Source: an uncultured Faecalibacterium sp.
Lineage (GTDB): Bacteria > Bacillota > Clostridia > Oscillospirales > Ruminococcaceae
DNA length: 64,000 nt
Assembly (NCBI GenBank): GCA_934561555.1
Contig: CAKTGQ010000004.1
Span: forward strand, 86,899-150,898
Direction: 5' to 3'
The position numbers were made by a program, and so were the translations under genes. The notes under the pieces are model-generated. The model was given only the letters and a program-made list of their open reading frames with translations. It searched no databases and had not been told where the DNA came from. Positions within the stretch are counted from its first letter, which is position 1. The number at the start of each line of letters is the position of its first letter. Shown piece after piece: positions 48,869-58,000 of this stretch.

Positions 48869-49333
48869 TTACTCGATCTCGATCAGGTTCGGGTTCTCAG
48901 GTAGGGCCTTCGTCTGCTGAGGAGCGGGCAGCTGGATGTGCAGGACGCCATCCTCGAACTTTGCGTGGATGTCCTCCTTCTTCACCTCGCCCACATAAAA
49001 GCTGCGGGCGCAGCTGCCGGAGAAGGTCTCGCGCCGCACATAGCGGCCCTTGTTGTCCTTCTCATCGTTAGAGTGGCTGCGCACGGCCTGAATGGTCAGG
49101 TAGCCGTCGTTCAGATCCATCTGAACGTCCTCTTTCTTGCAGCCCGGCAGGTCAACGTCCACTTCGTAGCCGTTGTCCGTCTGCTTGACATCGGTCTTCA
49201 TCATGTTTGCGCCGCGCTTACCAAAGGTGTCGCGGGCCTCACGGTTCATCACACGCTCCAGTGCACCCTCGTTCCAGAACGGATCAAAGAGATCATCGAA
49301 CAGGTTCTCATGAAAAACAGTCGGCATAAACAT
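48869..49333 (-). CDS. Hsp20/alpha-crystallin small heat-shock protein
   Basis: A 154-aa chaperone starting MFMPTVFHENLFDDLFDPF. The alpha-crystallin domain (about 45-140) includes VDVDLPGCKKEDVQMDLNDG, YLTIQAVRSHSNDEKD, the RRETFSGSCARSFYVG loop and FEDGVLHIQLPA (variant of the G-V-L motif); the C-terminal tail has NPNLIEIE with an I-x-I-like motif. GGAGG lies 8 bases before the ATG at 49333. The 5' leader is about 120 bases and folds into a GC-rich hairpin (GGAGAGCC / GGCTCCCC). Controlled by CIRCE. Confidence 0.93.
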   Translation of the reverse strand: MFMPTVFHENLFDDLFDPFWNEGALERVMNREARDTFGKRGANMMKTDVKQTDNGYEVDVDLPGCKKEDVQMDLNDGYLTIQAVRSHSNDEKDNKGRYVRRETFSGSCARSFYVGEVKKEDIHAKFEDGVLHIQLPAPQQTKALPENPNLIEIE

Positions 49334-49455
49334 AAAACATACCTCCAATCCCGGCGTTCGGGTCGGGTATAAAATTACGTTTTGAAGCTCCTCGCAAAGG
49401 GCTTTCCGGGGAGCCTTGCGGCTCTCCTTTTGCCCTTCCTCCTGAGCACGCCACT

Positions 49456-49498
49456 GTTATAACACGATTTTTTAGCACTGTCAAGCGCAGAGTGCTAA
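49456..49498 (-). promoter_or_regulatory. CIRCE operator overlapping the hsp20 promoter
   Basis: TTAGCACTC-N9-CAGTGCTAA on the minus strand (49498-49472), one mismatch from the CIRCE consensus bound by HrcA. It overlaps the -35 box TTGACA (49484-49479); spacer 17, -10 TATAAC (49461-49456). HrcA repression of hsp20 is the established meaning of this site. Confidence 0.88.
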
Positions 49499-49568
49499 AA
49501 TTCATAAAAGAATAATACTTTTATCACAGCTTCTGCGATTTCTCCAAAAACACTGCGCAGCAGCGCGT

Positions 49569-49928
49569 TTAATTTCGTTCAAACCCCAAATAGCGCGTAC
49601 CCTGAAAGCTCAGCTTTCCGGTGTCGCCTTCTACAAGCATTCCGTAGCCCGAACCATCTACTTCAAGTTCCATACGGTCACCGCTTTCCACCTGAAAGGT
49701 AACATAATAGGTCGTGAACGTACGCGCCATCGTATTGTCCGTATGATGGCGGGAAACGTTCATCCGCTTGGCCACCACAGTAGCCGGGACGGTAAGGCGC
49801 GGGGACGCATTATTTTTGCTCCATGTGCGCAGGTTGCTCACCACAGTAAACAGCATCATACCCAGCACCACCAGAAATACCAGCGGGAACAGGATGCTGA
49901 ACAGCGCGTCAAACCCACTATAAAACAT
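49569..49928 (-). CDS. DUF2500-like small membrane protein
   Basis: A 119-aa protein: one N-terminal membrane helix (ILFPLVFLVVLGMMLFTVVS), a short linker (WSKNNASPRL), then a beta-rich domain TVPATVVAKRMNV...YYVTFQVESGDRMELEV and GMLVEGDTGKLSFQGTRYLG. This matches the DUF2500 pattern (membrane anchor plus OB-like domain). Role unknown. It ends the pair with the next gene (1-base gap). Confidence 0.75.
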   Translation of the reverse strand: MFYSGFDALFSILFPLVFLVVLGMMLFTVVSNLRTWSKNNASPRLTVPATVVAKRMNVSRHHTDNTMARTFTTYYVTFQVESGDRMELEVDGSGYGMLVEGDTGKLSFQGTRYLGFERN

Positions 49929-49929
49929 T

Positions 49930-50277
49930 TTACCCCTCCAAAATTTCTTCCAGCAGCTGCTTTACGTCCTCCAGAAAAGCGTCCTCACCAAGGGTGTTCA
50001 TTTTAAAGAACACTGCCTGACTGCCGCCCGCTGCAATAGCCGACAGCCGGATGGGCGTGTCCCCGTTCTGGAACAAGGTCAGCGTCAGGCTAAGACGGTT
50101 GCCGCCCACCATGCTATACCGCTCAAACACCCGCACGCTGCACCGGGCGCTGCCCTCCTTGAAGTCGCTGCCGGCCTCCAGCTCTGCCGACCAGCTGCTG
50201 TCCGGGATGGCGTGCTCCAGCTTGCGGAGCAGGGTGTCGAAGTTCTGGTTGCGGATGGTCTTTTCAAAAATAGCCAT
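49930..50277 (-). CDS. Small cytoplasmic protein, DUF6054-like
   Basis: A 115-aa protein without signal or membrane segments. It opens MAIFEKTIRNQNFDTLLRKL and has alternating strands (CSVRVFERYSMVGGNRLSLT, TLFQNG, RLSAIAAGGS) with a C-terminal helix DAFLEDVKQLLEEILEG. It resembles small proteins annotated DUF6054 in Firmicutes, but the match is from memory. Good AGGAGG. Co-transcribed with the DUF2500-like gene. Confidence 0.6.
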   Translation of the reverse strand: MAIFEKTIRNQNFDTLLRKLEHAIPDSSWSAELEAGSDFKEGSARCSVRVFERYSMVGGNRLSLTLTLFQNGDTPIRLSAIAAGGSQAVFFKMNTLGEDAFLEDVKQLLEEILEG

Positions 50278-50440
50278 AGCTGCCTCCTTTTGTAAAATGC
50301 AGTCCCTTTACTCTGAATACGAATGAGAGCGGGCAGCAATTGCAGCGCCCGCCCTTATTTTACCACTTTTTTCTACCGCCGGAAAGGTCTGCCGCACATA
50401 GACTTCTATTTGAGGGCAGCTTTTTTCTTCCTGTAAACTA

Positions 50441-50476
50441 GTAAACCCGGAAGGTCTGGGGACCTTCCGGGTTTAC
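50441..50476. repeat. Perfect hairpin downstream of the YjbR gene
   Basis: GTAAACCCGGAAGGTC, 4-base loop, GACCTTCCGGGTTTAC. No clean T run follows on either strand; it may still end transcription of the yjbR gene or stabilise its mRNA. Confidence 0.55.
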
Positions 50477-50485
50477 CCTATATAA

Positions 50486-50857
50486 TTATTTTTTGCGTAG
50501 CTTGGGTGCGGTAGCGGTGTAGCTCATGTCCAGCACCAGACGGAGCTTATCCTCCGGGGCGCTGCCGTCCAGCGCGGCGGTGATCCAGTTTTCCTTGTTC
50601 ATATGGTAGGCCGGGTAAAAGCCCGGCTCTGCCCGCAAGGACCCGATAAGGATAGGGTCGCACTTCAGGTTCACGATATCCACCGGCTGCTGTCCGGGCA
50701 GACCCAGCTTGCTTTTGGGCACGGTGGTGACAAGCGCAAACCACTTGCGGTTTGCCGCGTGGCGGAACACCGCCGACTCCGGGGTGTCCATCCACGGATA
50801 GTCCGGCTCTACGCTGTAAGTATCAAAAATGAGCTGTTCCAATCCCTTGCGGTCCAT
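50486..50857 (-). CDS. MmcQ/YjbR family protein
   Basis: A 123-aa protein starting MDRKGLEQLIFDTYSVEPDY. YjbR features: PWMDTPESAVFRHAANRKWF, ALVTTVPKSKLGL, VDIVNLKCDPILIGSLRAEP, GFYPAYHMNKENWITAALDG and LRLVLDMSYTAT. The fold is a CyaY-like, possibly DNA-binding domain; the cellular role is not established. The open frame goes much further back, but that is an overlap with the HAD gene in another frame. GGGGGAG precedes the ATG, and the HAD gene ends 13 bases upstream. Confidence 0.88.
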   Translation of the reverse strand: MDRKGLEQLIFDTYSVEPDYPWMDTPESAVFRHAANRKWFALVTTVPKSKLGLPGQQPVDIVNLKCDPILIGSLRAEPGFYPAYHMNKENWITAALDGSAPEDKLRLVLDMSYTATAPKLRKK

Positions 50858-50870
50858 GGGCTCTCCCCCT

Positions 50871-51650
50871 TTACGGCTGCTGTGCCAGCAGCTGCGCCAG
50901 TACATCCTCCGGGCGGGGGGTGTGGTTTTGGTATTTTGCCCGCAGCGGGGCGGCGGCGTTGTCCATAATGTAGGGCACGCCCACCACGTCCAGCATGGTC
51001 TCGTCGTTGTAGTTATCGCCAAAAGCCATGACCTGTGCGGGGTCGATGCCAAGGGTGCGGCACACGCACTGCACCCCGATGCCCTTGTTGGCAAGGGTGG
51101 TGTCGATCCAATACGGCCCCGCCACGGCGCAGTTGGCCTGTTCCCAGCGGGGCACAAAGCGCTCCACATAGTTCTCCACGCCCTCGTGCAGGTACACCGA
51201 CACCTTGGTGATATCCTCCGGCACCTCGGCAGGGCTGTGGATGATCTGGTAGTGGTTGCCCACGAACTGCACCCGCTGCAGCATCCCAAGGCCGCGCTCC
51301 ATCAGGTAGGCGGTGTTCTGGCCGGAGAGCATCACCTCGCCCTGCCCCTCGCTGCGCGTCCACATATCGTTGGCGATCTCCTCCGCCAGCGCCCGGGGCA
51401 TGGGATTTTTGGCGATGCACTGTTCTTCCTTGAAAATCGTGCCGCCGTTTTCACAGAGAAACACACAGCAGTCCGCCACCGGTGCAAAGAGCTTGCGCAG
51501 GCTGGTATACTGCCGCCCAGAGGCCGGGCAGAACCAGATGCCCAGCTGATGCAGCGCCCGGATCTGGTCAAAGATCTCGCCCTCCAGTTCTTTTTTGCCG
51601 TATTGCAGCAGCGTACCGTCAATATCGCTGCAAACCAGTCTGATGTCCAT
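50871..51650 (-). CDS. HAD-superfamily (Cof-type) phosphatase
   Basis: A 259-aa class IIB HAD hydrolase. Motif I is LVCSDIDGTLLQYG with the two catalytic Asps; motif II lies in FCPASGRQYTSL; motif III/IV is VMAFGDNYNDETMLDVVG. The C2B cap is between. Cof-type enzymes dephosphorylate sugar phosphates and nucleotides. Upstream of the YjbR gene in one unit. Confidence 0.92.
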   Translation of the reverse strand: MDIRLVCSDIDGTLLQYGKKELEGEIFDQIRALHQLGIWFCPASGRQYTSLRKLFAPVADCCVFLCENGGTIFKEEQCIAKNPMPRALAEEIANDMWTRSEGQGEVMLSGQNTAYLMERGLGMLQRVQFVGNHYQIIHSPAEVPEDITKVSVYLHEGVENYVERFVPRWEQANCAVAGPYWIDTTLANKGIGVQCVCRTLGIDPAQVMAFGDNYNDETMLDVVGVPYIMDNAAAPLRAKYQNHTPRPEDVLAQLLAQQP

Positions 51651-51745
51651 GGCTGTCGTTCCCTTTCCGTTTTTTCTTATTTTACCACGGTTTTCCGCTG
51701 CGGAAAAGCCCCGGTCACGGCTTTTGCATCCTTTCCCTGTGCCGC

Positions 51746-52603
51746 TCAGCGCTTGGGCTGATACTGCATACTGGACACATTATAGATAGTAACAAAGGCC
51801 TTGGGGTCCTCGCGGTTGATGAAATTCATCAGTTTCTGATACTCGCTTTTGTCCACGATGGTAATGATCTCGTTGTGCTTTTCAAAGTTGTATGCACCGA
51901 TCGCCTCGTACATAGTGGCACCGCTGTGCAGGTCGTTGATGATGAACTGTCGCAGCGCCTCCTCCTTTTCGGTAATGATGCACACCCGGCGCTTGATGCT
52001 GTTATCGAAGATGAAATGATCCAGCACGATGCCGTTGAAATAAGTACCAAGAATGCTCAGCACCACCGTCTTTTTATCGTAGACAAGGGCGGCAGAGAGC
52101 GCCACACACATTCCCGAAAGGGACATGGCCTTGCCCAGCTCCATGTGCAGGTACTTATTCATAATCTTTGCCACGATATCCAGCCCGCCGGAGGATGCGT
52201 TGCGGTTGAACAGGATGCTCAGACCCACACTGACCACCAGAATGTAGCACAGCACATCCAGCTCCTGACTGCCGGTCATAGATTCAAAATCCGGGAACAA
52301 CCGCTCGAAAAGCCCCAGAAACACCGGCAGCATTATGCTGGTATACACGGTTTTTGCGCCAAACTCCCTGCCGCAGGTGAAAAAGCCGATGATGAGCAGC
52401 ACGGTATTCAGCACCATGGTAATGGCCGAAAGCGGCAGCGGCACAAAATTAGAAAGTACGATGCCAAGGCCGGATATACTGCTGACGGATGTATGGCTGG
52501 GCACCAGAAAAAAATAGACCGCCGCTGCAATAATGGCGACAGCTCCGGTCAGGACTGCCGCCTCCTTGGCAATTGCGGGGTAGTTCAGCTTCTTGTTTGT
52601 CAT
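51746..52603 (-). CDS. YitT family membrane protein
   Basis: A 285-aa protein with about five membrane spans (AVLTGAVAIIAAAVYFFLVP, GLGIVLSNFVPLPLSAITMV and further), the family motif NRNASSGGLDIVAKIMNKYL, and a C-terminal soluble DUF2179-like domain (about 200-285: RRVCIITEKEEALRQFII, HSGATMYEAIGAYNFEKHNE, IITIVDKSEYQKLMNFINRE). Function unknown; the tail looks like a regulatory ligand domain. GAGGAG before the ATG. Confidence 0.9.
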   Translation of the reverse strand: MTNKKLNYPAIAKEAAVLTGAVAIIAAAVYFFLVPSHTSVSSISGLGIVLSNFVPLPLSAITMVLNTVLLIIGFFTCGREFGAKTVYTSIMLPVFLGLFERLFPDFESMTGSQELDVLCYILVVSVGLSILFNRNASSGGLDIVAKIMNKYLHMELGKAMSLSGMCVALSAALVYDKKTVVLSILGTYFNGIVLDHFIFDNSIKRRVCIITEKEEALRQFIINDLHSGATMYEAIGAYNFEKHNEIITIVDKSEYQKLMNFINREDPKAFVTIYNVSSMQYQPKR

Positions 52604-52683
52604 TGTTGCTCCTCCAAGCTTTTGTTTTCAGCTTTCAGTATACCATGCTTTGCGCTTGCAGAAAAGCACCGGGCACAAAATAA

Positions 52684-52718
52684 CAAAGCCGCCGCACAAA
52701 ACACTGTGCAGCGGCTTT
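52684..52718 (-). terminator. Terminator of the Spo0A-like trio
   Basis: AAAGCCGC-x-GCACA / TGTGC-x-GCGGCTTT, 6-base loop; T-rich exit on the minus strand. Confidence 0.75.
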
Positions 52719-52727
52719 GCCACCTTA

Positions 52728-53567
52728 TTAAAGTTCCTCGTCCGGGTCGCCGCGCTCCGGCATGGTGCGCATCTCCCGCACCAGCATGGCGCGCAGATGA
52801 TACTTGCGCTGTTCCCGCTCGGTCTCCGAGTCAGTGCGCAGCTCCACCGTGCCGTCGGGGCGGCTTTCGCCTGCGTACTGCGGGATGCTCACCACAGCCT
52901 GTGTGCCTTTTTCGGGGGCAGATTCCAGCTGTAAGCTCCAGTCCATCCGGCGGCAGCACTCTCGGCAGAGCAGCAGCCCTAGCTGTGCCCCGCCCAGAAA
53001 GCTGCGGCGATTTTCCAGCGCTGCCTGCACATCCTCGCCGGGCAGACCGCAGCCATCGTCTGTGACCGTCAGCTGCCAGCCGCTTTCTGTGCGGCGCAGC
53101 GCAATATAGACGCAGCCGCCCTCCCGGCTGGCGCGCAGGGCATTGGAGAGCAGATGCAGGCACAGCAGCTCCGCATCTCTGCGGTCTGCCATTACGCAGC
53201 AGGTGGTGCACCCGCCGTAGTCCAGCCGGATGTCCACCCCAAGCTGCGCCCGGATCATATCAGACTGCGCCGCCACCTGCTGCAAAAGCTCACACAAATC
53301 AATGGGGTACAGCTGCGGTTTTGCTTCCTCGTGCAGAAATTCCAGCAAGGTGATTGCCTCACTGAGGGTGCGGTCCAGCTGCATGGCAGCGGTGTTGATA
53401 TCCGCTACCGCCTGCCGGGTAGGCTCGTCTGCACCGGTTGTGTCAAAATGCTGCTCCAGATATTCACAGTTGCGCCCAATCAACGCCAGCGAGCGGAAGC
53501 AGGTCTCCTCGACCCGCTTGCGCTGCTCCGCGGTGATAGACCGCATTTCTGTCCTTTGCTGCTCCAT
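52728..53567 (-). CDS. Histidine-kinase-type ATPase without a membrane sensor
   Basis: A 279-aa soluble protein. The C-terminal half is a HATPase_c domain: N box ELLCLHLLSNALRASREGG, G1 VTDDGCGLPGED, and FLGGAQLGLLLCRECCRRMD as the G2-like region. The N-terminal half is helical (AEQRKRVEETCFRSLALIGR, then NCEYLEQHFD), where a phosphoacceptor His would be expected; the only candidate is the His of EQHFD, not in a normal H-box. It may be a four-helix dimeriser/kinase like Spo0B or a sporulation-type kinase. Last gene of the trio with a Spo0A-like protein. Confidence 0.75.
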   Translation of the reverse strand: MEQQRTEMRSITAEQRKRVEETCFRSLALIGRNCEYLEQHFDTTGADEPTRQAVADINTAAMQLDRTLSEAITLLEFLHEEAKPQLYPIDLCELLQQVAAQSDMIRAQLGVDIRLDYGGCTTCCVMADRRDAELLCLHLLSNALRASREGGCVYIALRRTESGWQLTVTDDGCGLPGEDVQAALENRRSFLGGAQLGLLLCRECCRRMDWSLQLESAPEKGTQAVVSIPQYAGESRPDGTVELRTDSETEREQRKYHLRAMLVREMRTMPERGDPDEEL

Positions 53568-53644
53568 TGCTCTGCCTCCCCGGGCGATGCCATTTTTTCA
53601 ACGGAACACCGCAGTGTTCCAACTGCCGCAGCCGTGCGCAAGCC

Positions 53645-54385
53645 TTACGGGCGGGTGGGCGGCGCTTTTTGCCGCAGCACAACGTCCCTGACCGCGTAGA
53701 TCAGCTTGCCGGTGGTAGGCTTGCCGCTGCCCAGCCTTGTATCGGCCTTAAAAGCCAGCCATGCAGGAGTCGGCTTTTCCTCCAGCTGGTCCACCATCCG
53801 GCGGATGCCGCTTTCCACGGCAGCGACCGATGTATCAAACTGCTCGCTCACCGCCTGCAAGATCTCCTTGCGGATCGCCAATTTCTGACTGGTACTGCAT
53901 ACGATGCCGACCGCGTAGGAAAGATACCCGGCATTGACATCCCCCTGCGGGATGCCCCACGCTACATACAGCTGACTGCACCGCTGCTCCAGCTGCCGGT
54001 TCTGCCGCCCGGGCATCCGGTAAAGCTGCCACAGCAGCTTTTTCATCTCGGTGCCCTCTACGCAGTAGTACCCCTCGCGGATCTTTTGCAGCGCCGTGCC
54101 GTTGCTGCGGCCATGGCTCTGTACCAGCAGCGTCGGCCGCTCCTTCAGCTGGTATAGCTGCCGGACAAATTGCTCTGCGGACAGATCCGTCAGCTCGCTG
54201 CAAAGCACCACGGCATCGTAACGGACGCCCTGCTGCAGCTGCGCCAGCAGTTTTTTGCCGCTGCAAAAGCAGGTGCATACGATAGCTGTTCCCTGCTCCT
54301 GCAAATAGCGCTTCTGGACACGCAGCTCCCGCAGATCATAGCTTGCAAGGGCGACTTGCAGTTGGGCTGTTCGCTCACTGTTCAC
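53645..54385 (-). CDS. Spo0A-like response regulator with degenerate receiver
   Basis: A 246-aa protein. Residues about 140-225 match the Spo0A DNA-binding domain: GIPQGDVNAGYLSYAVGIVC, then KLAIRKEILQAVSEQFDTSV and AAVESGIRRMVDQ (Spo0A consensus: GIPAHIKGY-x-YLR-x-AI, L-x-x-x-F-x-TT-x-x-RVERAIRHAIE). Residues about 15-125 follow a receiver layout, but the strand that should carry the phosphorylated Asp reads YDAVVLCSELTDLSAEQF, with Cys in that place. It is probably phosphorylation-independent or controlled by other means. It overlaps the DUF6514-like gene by 11 bases. Confidence 0.78.
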   Translation of the reverse strand: MNSERTAQLQVALASYDLRELRVQKRYLQEQGTAIVCTCFCSGKKLLAQLQQGVRYDAVVLCSELTDLSAEQFVRQLYQLKERPTLLVQSHGRSNGTALQKIREGYYCVEGTEMKKLLWQLYRMPGRQNRQLEQRCSQLYVAWGIPQGDVNAGYLSYAVGIVCSTSQKLAIRKEILQAVSEQFDTSVAAVESGIRRMVDQLEEKPTPAWLAFKADTRLGSGKPTTGKLIYAVRDVVLRQKAPPTRP

Positions 54386-54680
54386 GCCATGCGCCGCCTT
54401 TCCCGCCTGCCAGCCCGGCAGCTGTCAGGTCTGTGACTGCATCCTGCCAGAGCTCCGGCTGAACTCCATTTTCACACAAGTAACGCAGGAGCCGGTAACA
54501 GAACTCCGGCTCTGCCGCAACGTGCTGGCTGACCATTTGCTGTCGGCTGCCTACCCGGCACAGGGTCAACCGACAGCCCTGTGTGCCCTCTACCTCCATG
54601 GCATACACCAGCGTATACGCCTGCTGCAGACCATCAATGGCAGAATATTGCCGGATCATGGGTGAAAATGTGCGTTCCAT
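54375..54680 (-). CDS. DUF6514-like small protein
   Basis: A 101-aa soluble protein: RQYSAIDGLQQAYTLVYAME, VEGTQGCRLTLCRVGSRQQ, VSQHVAAEPEFCYRLLRYLC, ENGVQPELWQDAVTDL. This resembles the DUF6514 family of Clostridia (small proteins of unknown role). First gene of the trio; its stop overlaps the start of the Spo0A-like gene, so the two are made together. Clear AGGAGG. Confidence 0.65.
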   Translation of the reverse strand: MERTFSPMIRQYSAIDGLQQAYTLVYAMEVEGTQGCRLTLCRVGSRQQMVSQHVAAEPEFCYRLLRYLCENGVQPELWQDAVTDLTAAGLAGGKGGAWREQ

Positions 54681-54738
54681 TTCAGTTCCTCCTTACTACA
54701 AGGGCTATGTTTTTACCTTGTTTATCCATTTATTTGCT

Positions 54739-54767
54739 ATTGTATAAAGTAGGAGAAACCGTTACAA
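54739..54767 (-). promoter_or_regulatory. Promoter of the Spo0A-like trio
   Basis: Minus-strand TTGTAA, 17-base spacer, TACAAT, about 60 bases before the first gene. Confidence 0.65.
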
Positions 54768-55087
54768 TCCTAAAGAAGTGTCTGAACCGAGCATTTTCGG
54801 GCGTTTTGTCTACGGCATGCTCTATGCGCCGCTGTCTGTTTTAGAATAGCACGTTCCGTCTGCAAATTCAACCGGTATCTTTTCCCACTTTTCTTTTTTG
54901 TCCCGTCCTTCTCCGCCAGACCGCCGCCCGGACGCAAAAGCGCCGCAGCTTCAACATTCCCACGGAACGATTTCACGGTTTTTTCACATTTTTTTGCTAA
55001 ACTAAGTAGGATATTGTCTGCAACCGTTTCCTACTTTCAAACCACAGGCAGCAGCGCCCGGCGGCGCAGTACCGGAAAGGCACATTT
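54768..55087. other. Intergenic region before the fused ABC transporter
   Basis: About 320 bases with no gene. A TAAACT at 55000-55005 could be the -10 of the transporter promoter, but no convincing -35 is at the right distance. T-rich runs near 54975-54995. Nothing else recognised. Confidence 0.35.
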
Positions 55088-58000
55088 ATGCTCAAGCTCA
55101 AACAGATCAACAAAGAATACAAGACCGGCGAGCTGGTGCAGCACGCACTAAACAACGTCAGTCTGAACCTGCGGGACAACGAATTCGTGGCCATTCTGGG
55201 CCCCAGCGGCTCCGGCAAGACCACCCTGCTGAACATCATCGGCGGTCTGGATCGCTACGACAGCGGCGATCTGGTCATCAACGGCATCTCTACCAAAAAA
55301 TACACCGACCGCGACTGGGACTCCTACCGGAACCACACCATCGGTTTCGTGTTCCAGAGCTATAACCTGATCCCCCACCAGACCGTGCTGGGCAACGTGG
55401 AGCTGGCGCTGACCATCTCGGGCGTTTCCAAGGCCGAGCGCCGCCGCCGTGCCGCCGCTGCGCTGGAGCAGGTGGGGCTGGGCAACCAGCTGCACAAGCA
55501 CCCCAGCGAGATGTCCGGTGGGCAGATGCAGCGCGTAGCCATTGCCCGCGCACTGGTGAACAACCCCGACATCCTGCTGGCAGACGAGCCCACCGGTGCA
55601 CTGGACAGCGAGACCAGCATCCAGGTCATGGAGCTGCTCAAGGAAGTGGCGCGGGACCGTCTGGTGGTCATGGTCACCCACAACCCGGAGCTGGCCGAAC
55701 GCTACGCCACCCGCATCGTAAAGCTGAAGGACGGCGTGATCCGCTCCGACACCATGCCCTACGAGCCCGAGGACGAGGCAGCTGCCGCAGCCCCCGTGCA
55801 CCGGAACATGGGGCACTCCTCCATGTCCCTGCTCACCTCCCTTTCCCTCAGCTTCAACAATCTGCTCACCAAAAAAGCGCGCACCCTGCTCACCGCCTTT
55901 GCCGGTTCCATTGGCATCATCGGCATTGCGTTGATCCTTTCCCTTTCCAACGGTGTGAGCCGCTATATCAGCAACATGGAAAAATCCACGCTGGCTGCCT
56001 ACCCGCTGCAGATCAGCAGCACCGGCTTGGATCTGACCAGCATGATGGACCCGGACACCTACACCAGCGTTTCGTCCAGTGCTGAGCCTGCGCCGGATGG
56101 CATGGTCACGGTGAGCCAGCTGCTGTCTCAGCTAAACATCGGTGCCACCAGCAACGACCTGCGCTCGCTGAAAGAATATCTGGACAGCGACGCCTGTACC
56201 ATCCGAGACAACGCCACGGTGGAATACGCCTATTCCTCTCTTCCGTTGATCTACCGTCAGAACCCGGACGGCACCGTGCAGAAGCTGAGCCCAGATACCA
56301 CCTTCTCCGATATTGCCAGTGAGAACACCTCGGTGACCAGCATCATGACCTCCATGTCCAGCCCCTATGTGTTCTGCGAAATGGCCGAGACCCCTGCCCT
56401 GTACGAGGATCAGTACGATGTTAAAGCAGGTCGCTGGCCGGAAAAGTACAACGAACTGGTGCTGACCCTGAACGCGGACGGCAGCGTTTCGGACTATTCT
56501 CTGTACGCCATGGGTCTGCGGGATCAGGCCGAGTTGGACAAAATTTTACAGCAGTATGCGCAGAACCAGAAGATCGATCTGCCCACGGACTACGGCACCT
56601 ATACCTATGACGATTTTCTTGGCATGACCTTCAAACTTGTCAACAAGGCCGACTGCTACGTCTACGACACCGAGCACAAGGTCTGGCTGAGCAAGCTGAA
56701 CGATGAAGCCTATATGCAGCAGCTGGTGGCTGACAGTGAGGAGCTGACCATTGTCGGCATCGTGCAGCCCAAGGCGGATGCCACCTCCACCATTCTGCAC
56801 AGCGGTCTGGACTACCTGCACGATTTGACCTATTATGTCATCGATCAGGCCGCCAACAGTGAGATCGTGCGCCAGCAGCTGGCAGACCCGGACATCAATG
56901 TGCTGACCGGCGAGCCCTTCGATACTGCCGGAAACAGTATGCTGGATATCGCCTCCCTGTTCTCGGTGGACACAGACGCCCTCAAGGATGCTTTCCAGTT
57001 CGACACCAGCGCCCTGCACTTTGATCTTGACGGCGCATTCGACCTGAACGATGGCTCCTTCGACCTTGCCACCCTCATCGACCCTTCCAGCTTTAAGCTG
57101 GATCTCAGCGGGCTGCCGCTGCCGGACATGGAGATGGACATGAGCGAGTTGTTCGATGGCGTAGAACTGAATATCTCTCAGGACGGCTTACAGGCATTGA
57201 TGAAAAAGATCCTGAACGGCTACAAGCGCTATATCATCAGCAACGGCCTGCTGAATTTGGACAAGATCGGCTTTTCCTCCTATATGAAAACCGAGGCCTT
57301 CCAGACGCTGCTGAACGAATCCATGGGCGACCTGCTGGATACCTCCGGGCTGGAGGAACAGTTTGCCGATACGCTCCAGCAGAATTTGCAGACCGTGATG
57401 GAGACTTACTCCGTCCAGCTGAGCGAGGCGCTGCAGGTCCAGCTCACCGCCGCTCTGCAGGAGCAGATGGGTCCCGCCATCCAGAAGCTGGCCGGGCGGT
57501 TGGAGCAGAAGATCGCGCAGGCCATCCAGAGCAACATTGCGCAGCTGAGTACACAGGTGGAAAGCGCACTCAAGATCGACCCCGCCGTGTTCCAGCAGGC
57601 CATTCAGATCAACATGACCGGCTCCGACCTGACCGAGATGATCAAAAACACCCTGCTCTCCTCCGCTTCCAGCTATGATAAGGTTTTGAGCGACATCGGC
57701 TACGTAGACTACGCAAAGCCCGATGGCATCTATATCTACCCCAACAGCTTTGACACCAAAGCGCAGGTGGTAAGCGAGCTGGACGCCTATAACGCCGCCA
57801 TGCGGCAGCAGGGCGAGGAGGACAAGGTGATCCACTATACCGACATGGTGGGCACTCTGATGAACTCTGTCACCGAGATCGTGGGCATGGTCAGCAATGT
57901 GCTGGTAGCTTTTGTGGCCATCTCGCTGGTGGTGTCCTCCATCATGATCGGCGTCATCACCTATATCAGCGTGCTGGAACGCCGCAAGGAGATCGGCATT

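Noticed and set aside
49380..49440. RNA thermometer in the hsp20 leader
   Set aside because: A GC-rich hairpin is present but it does not pair with the ribosome site, and CIRCE already explains heat control.
50486..51289. A 267-aa protein made from the full open frame before YjbR
   Set aside because: The first half is the HAD gene read out of frame; the true start is the Met at 50857 with its own ribosome site.
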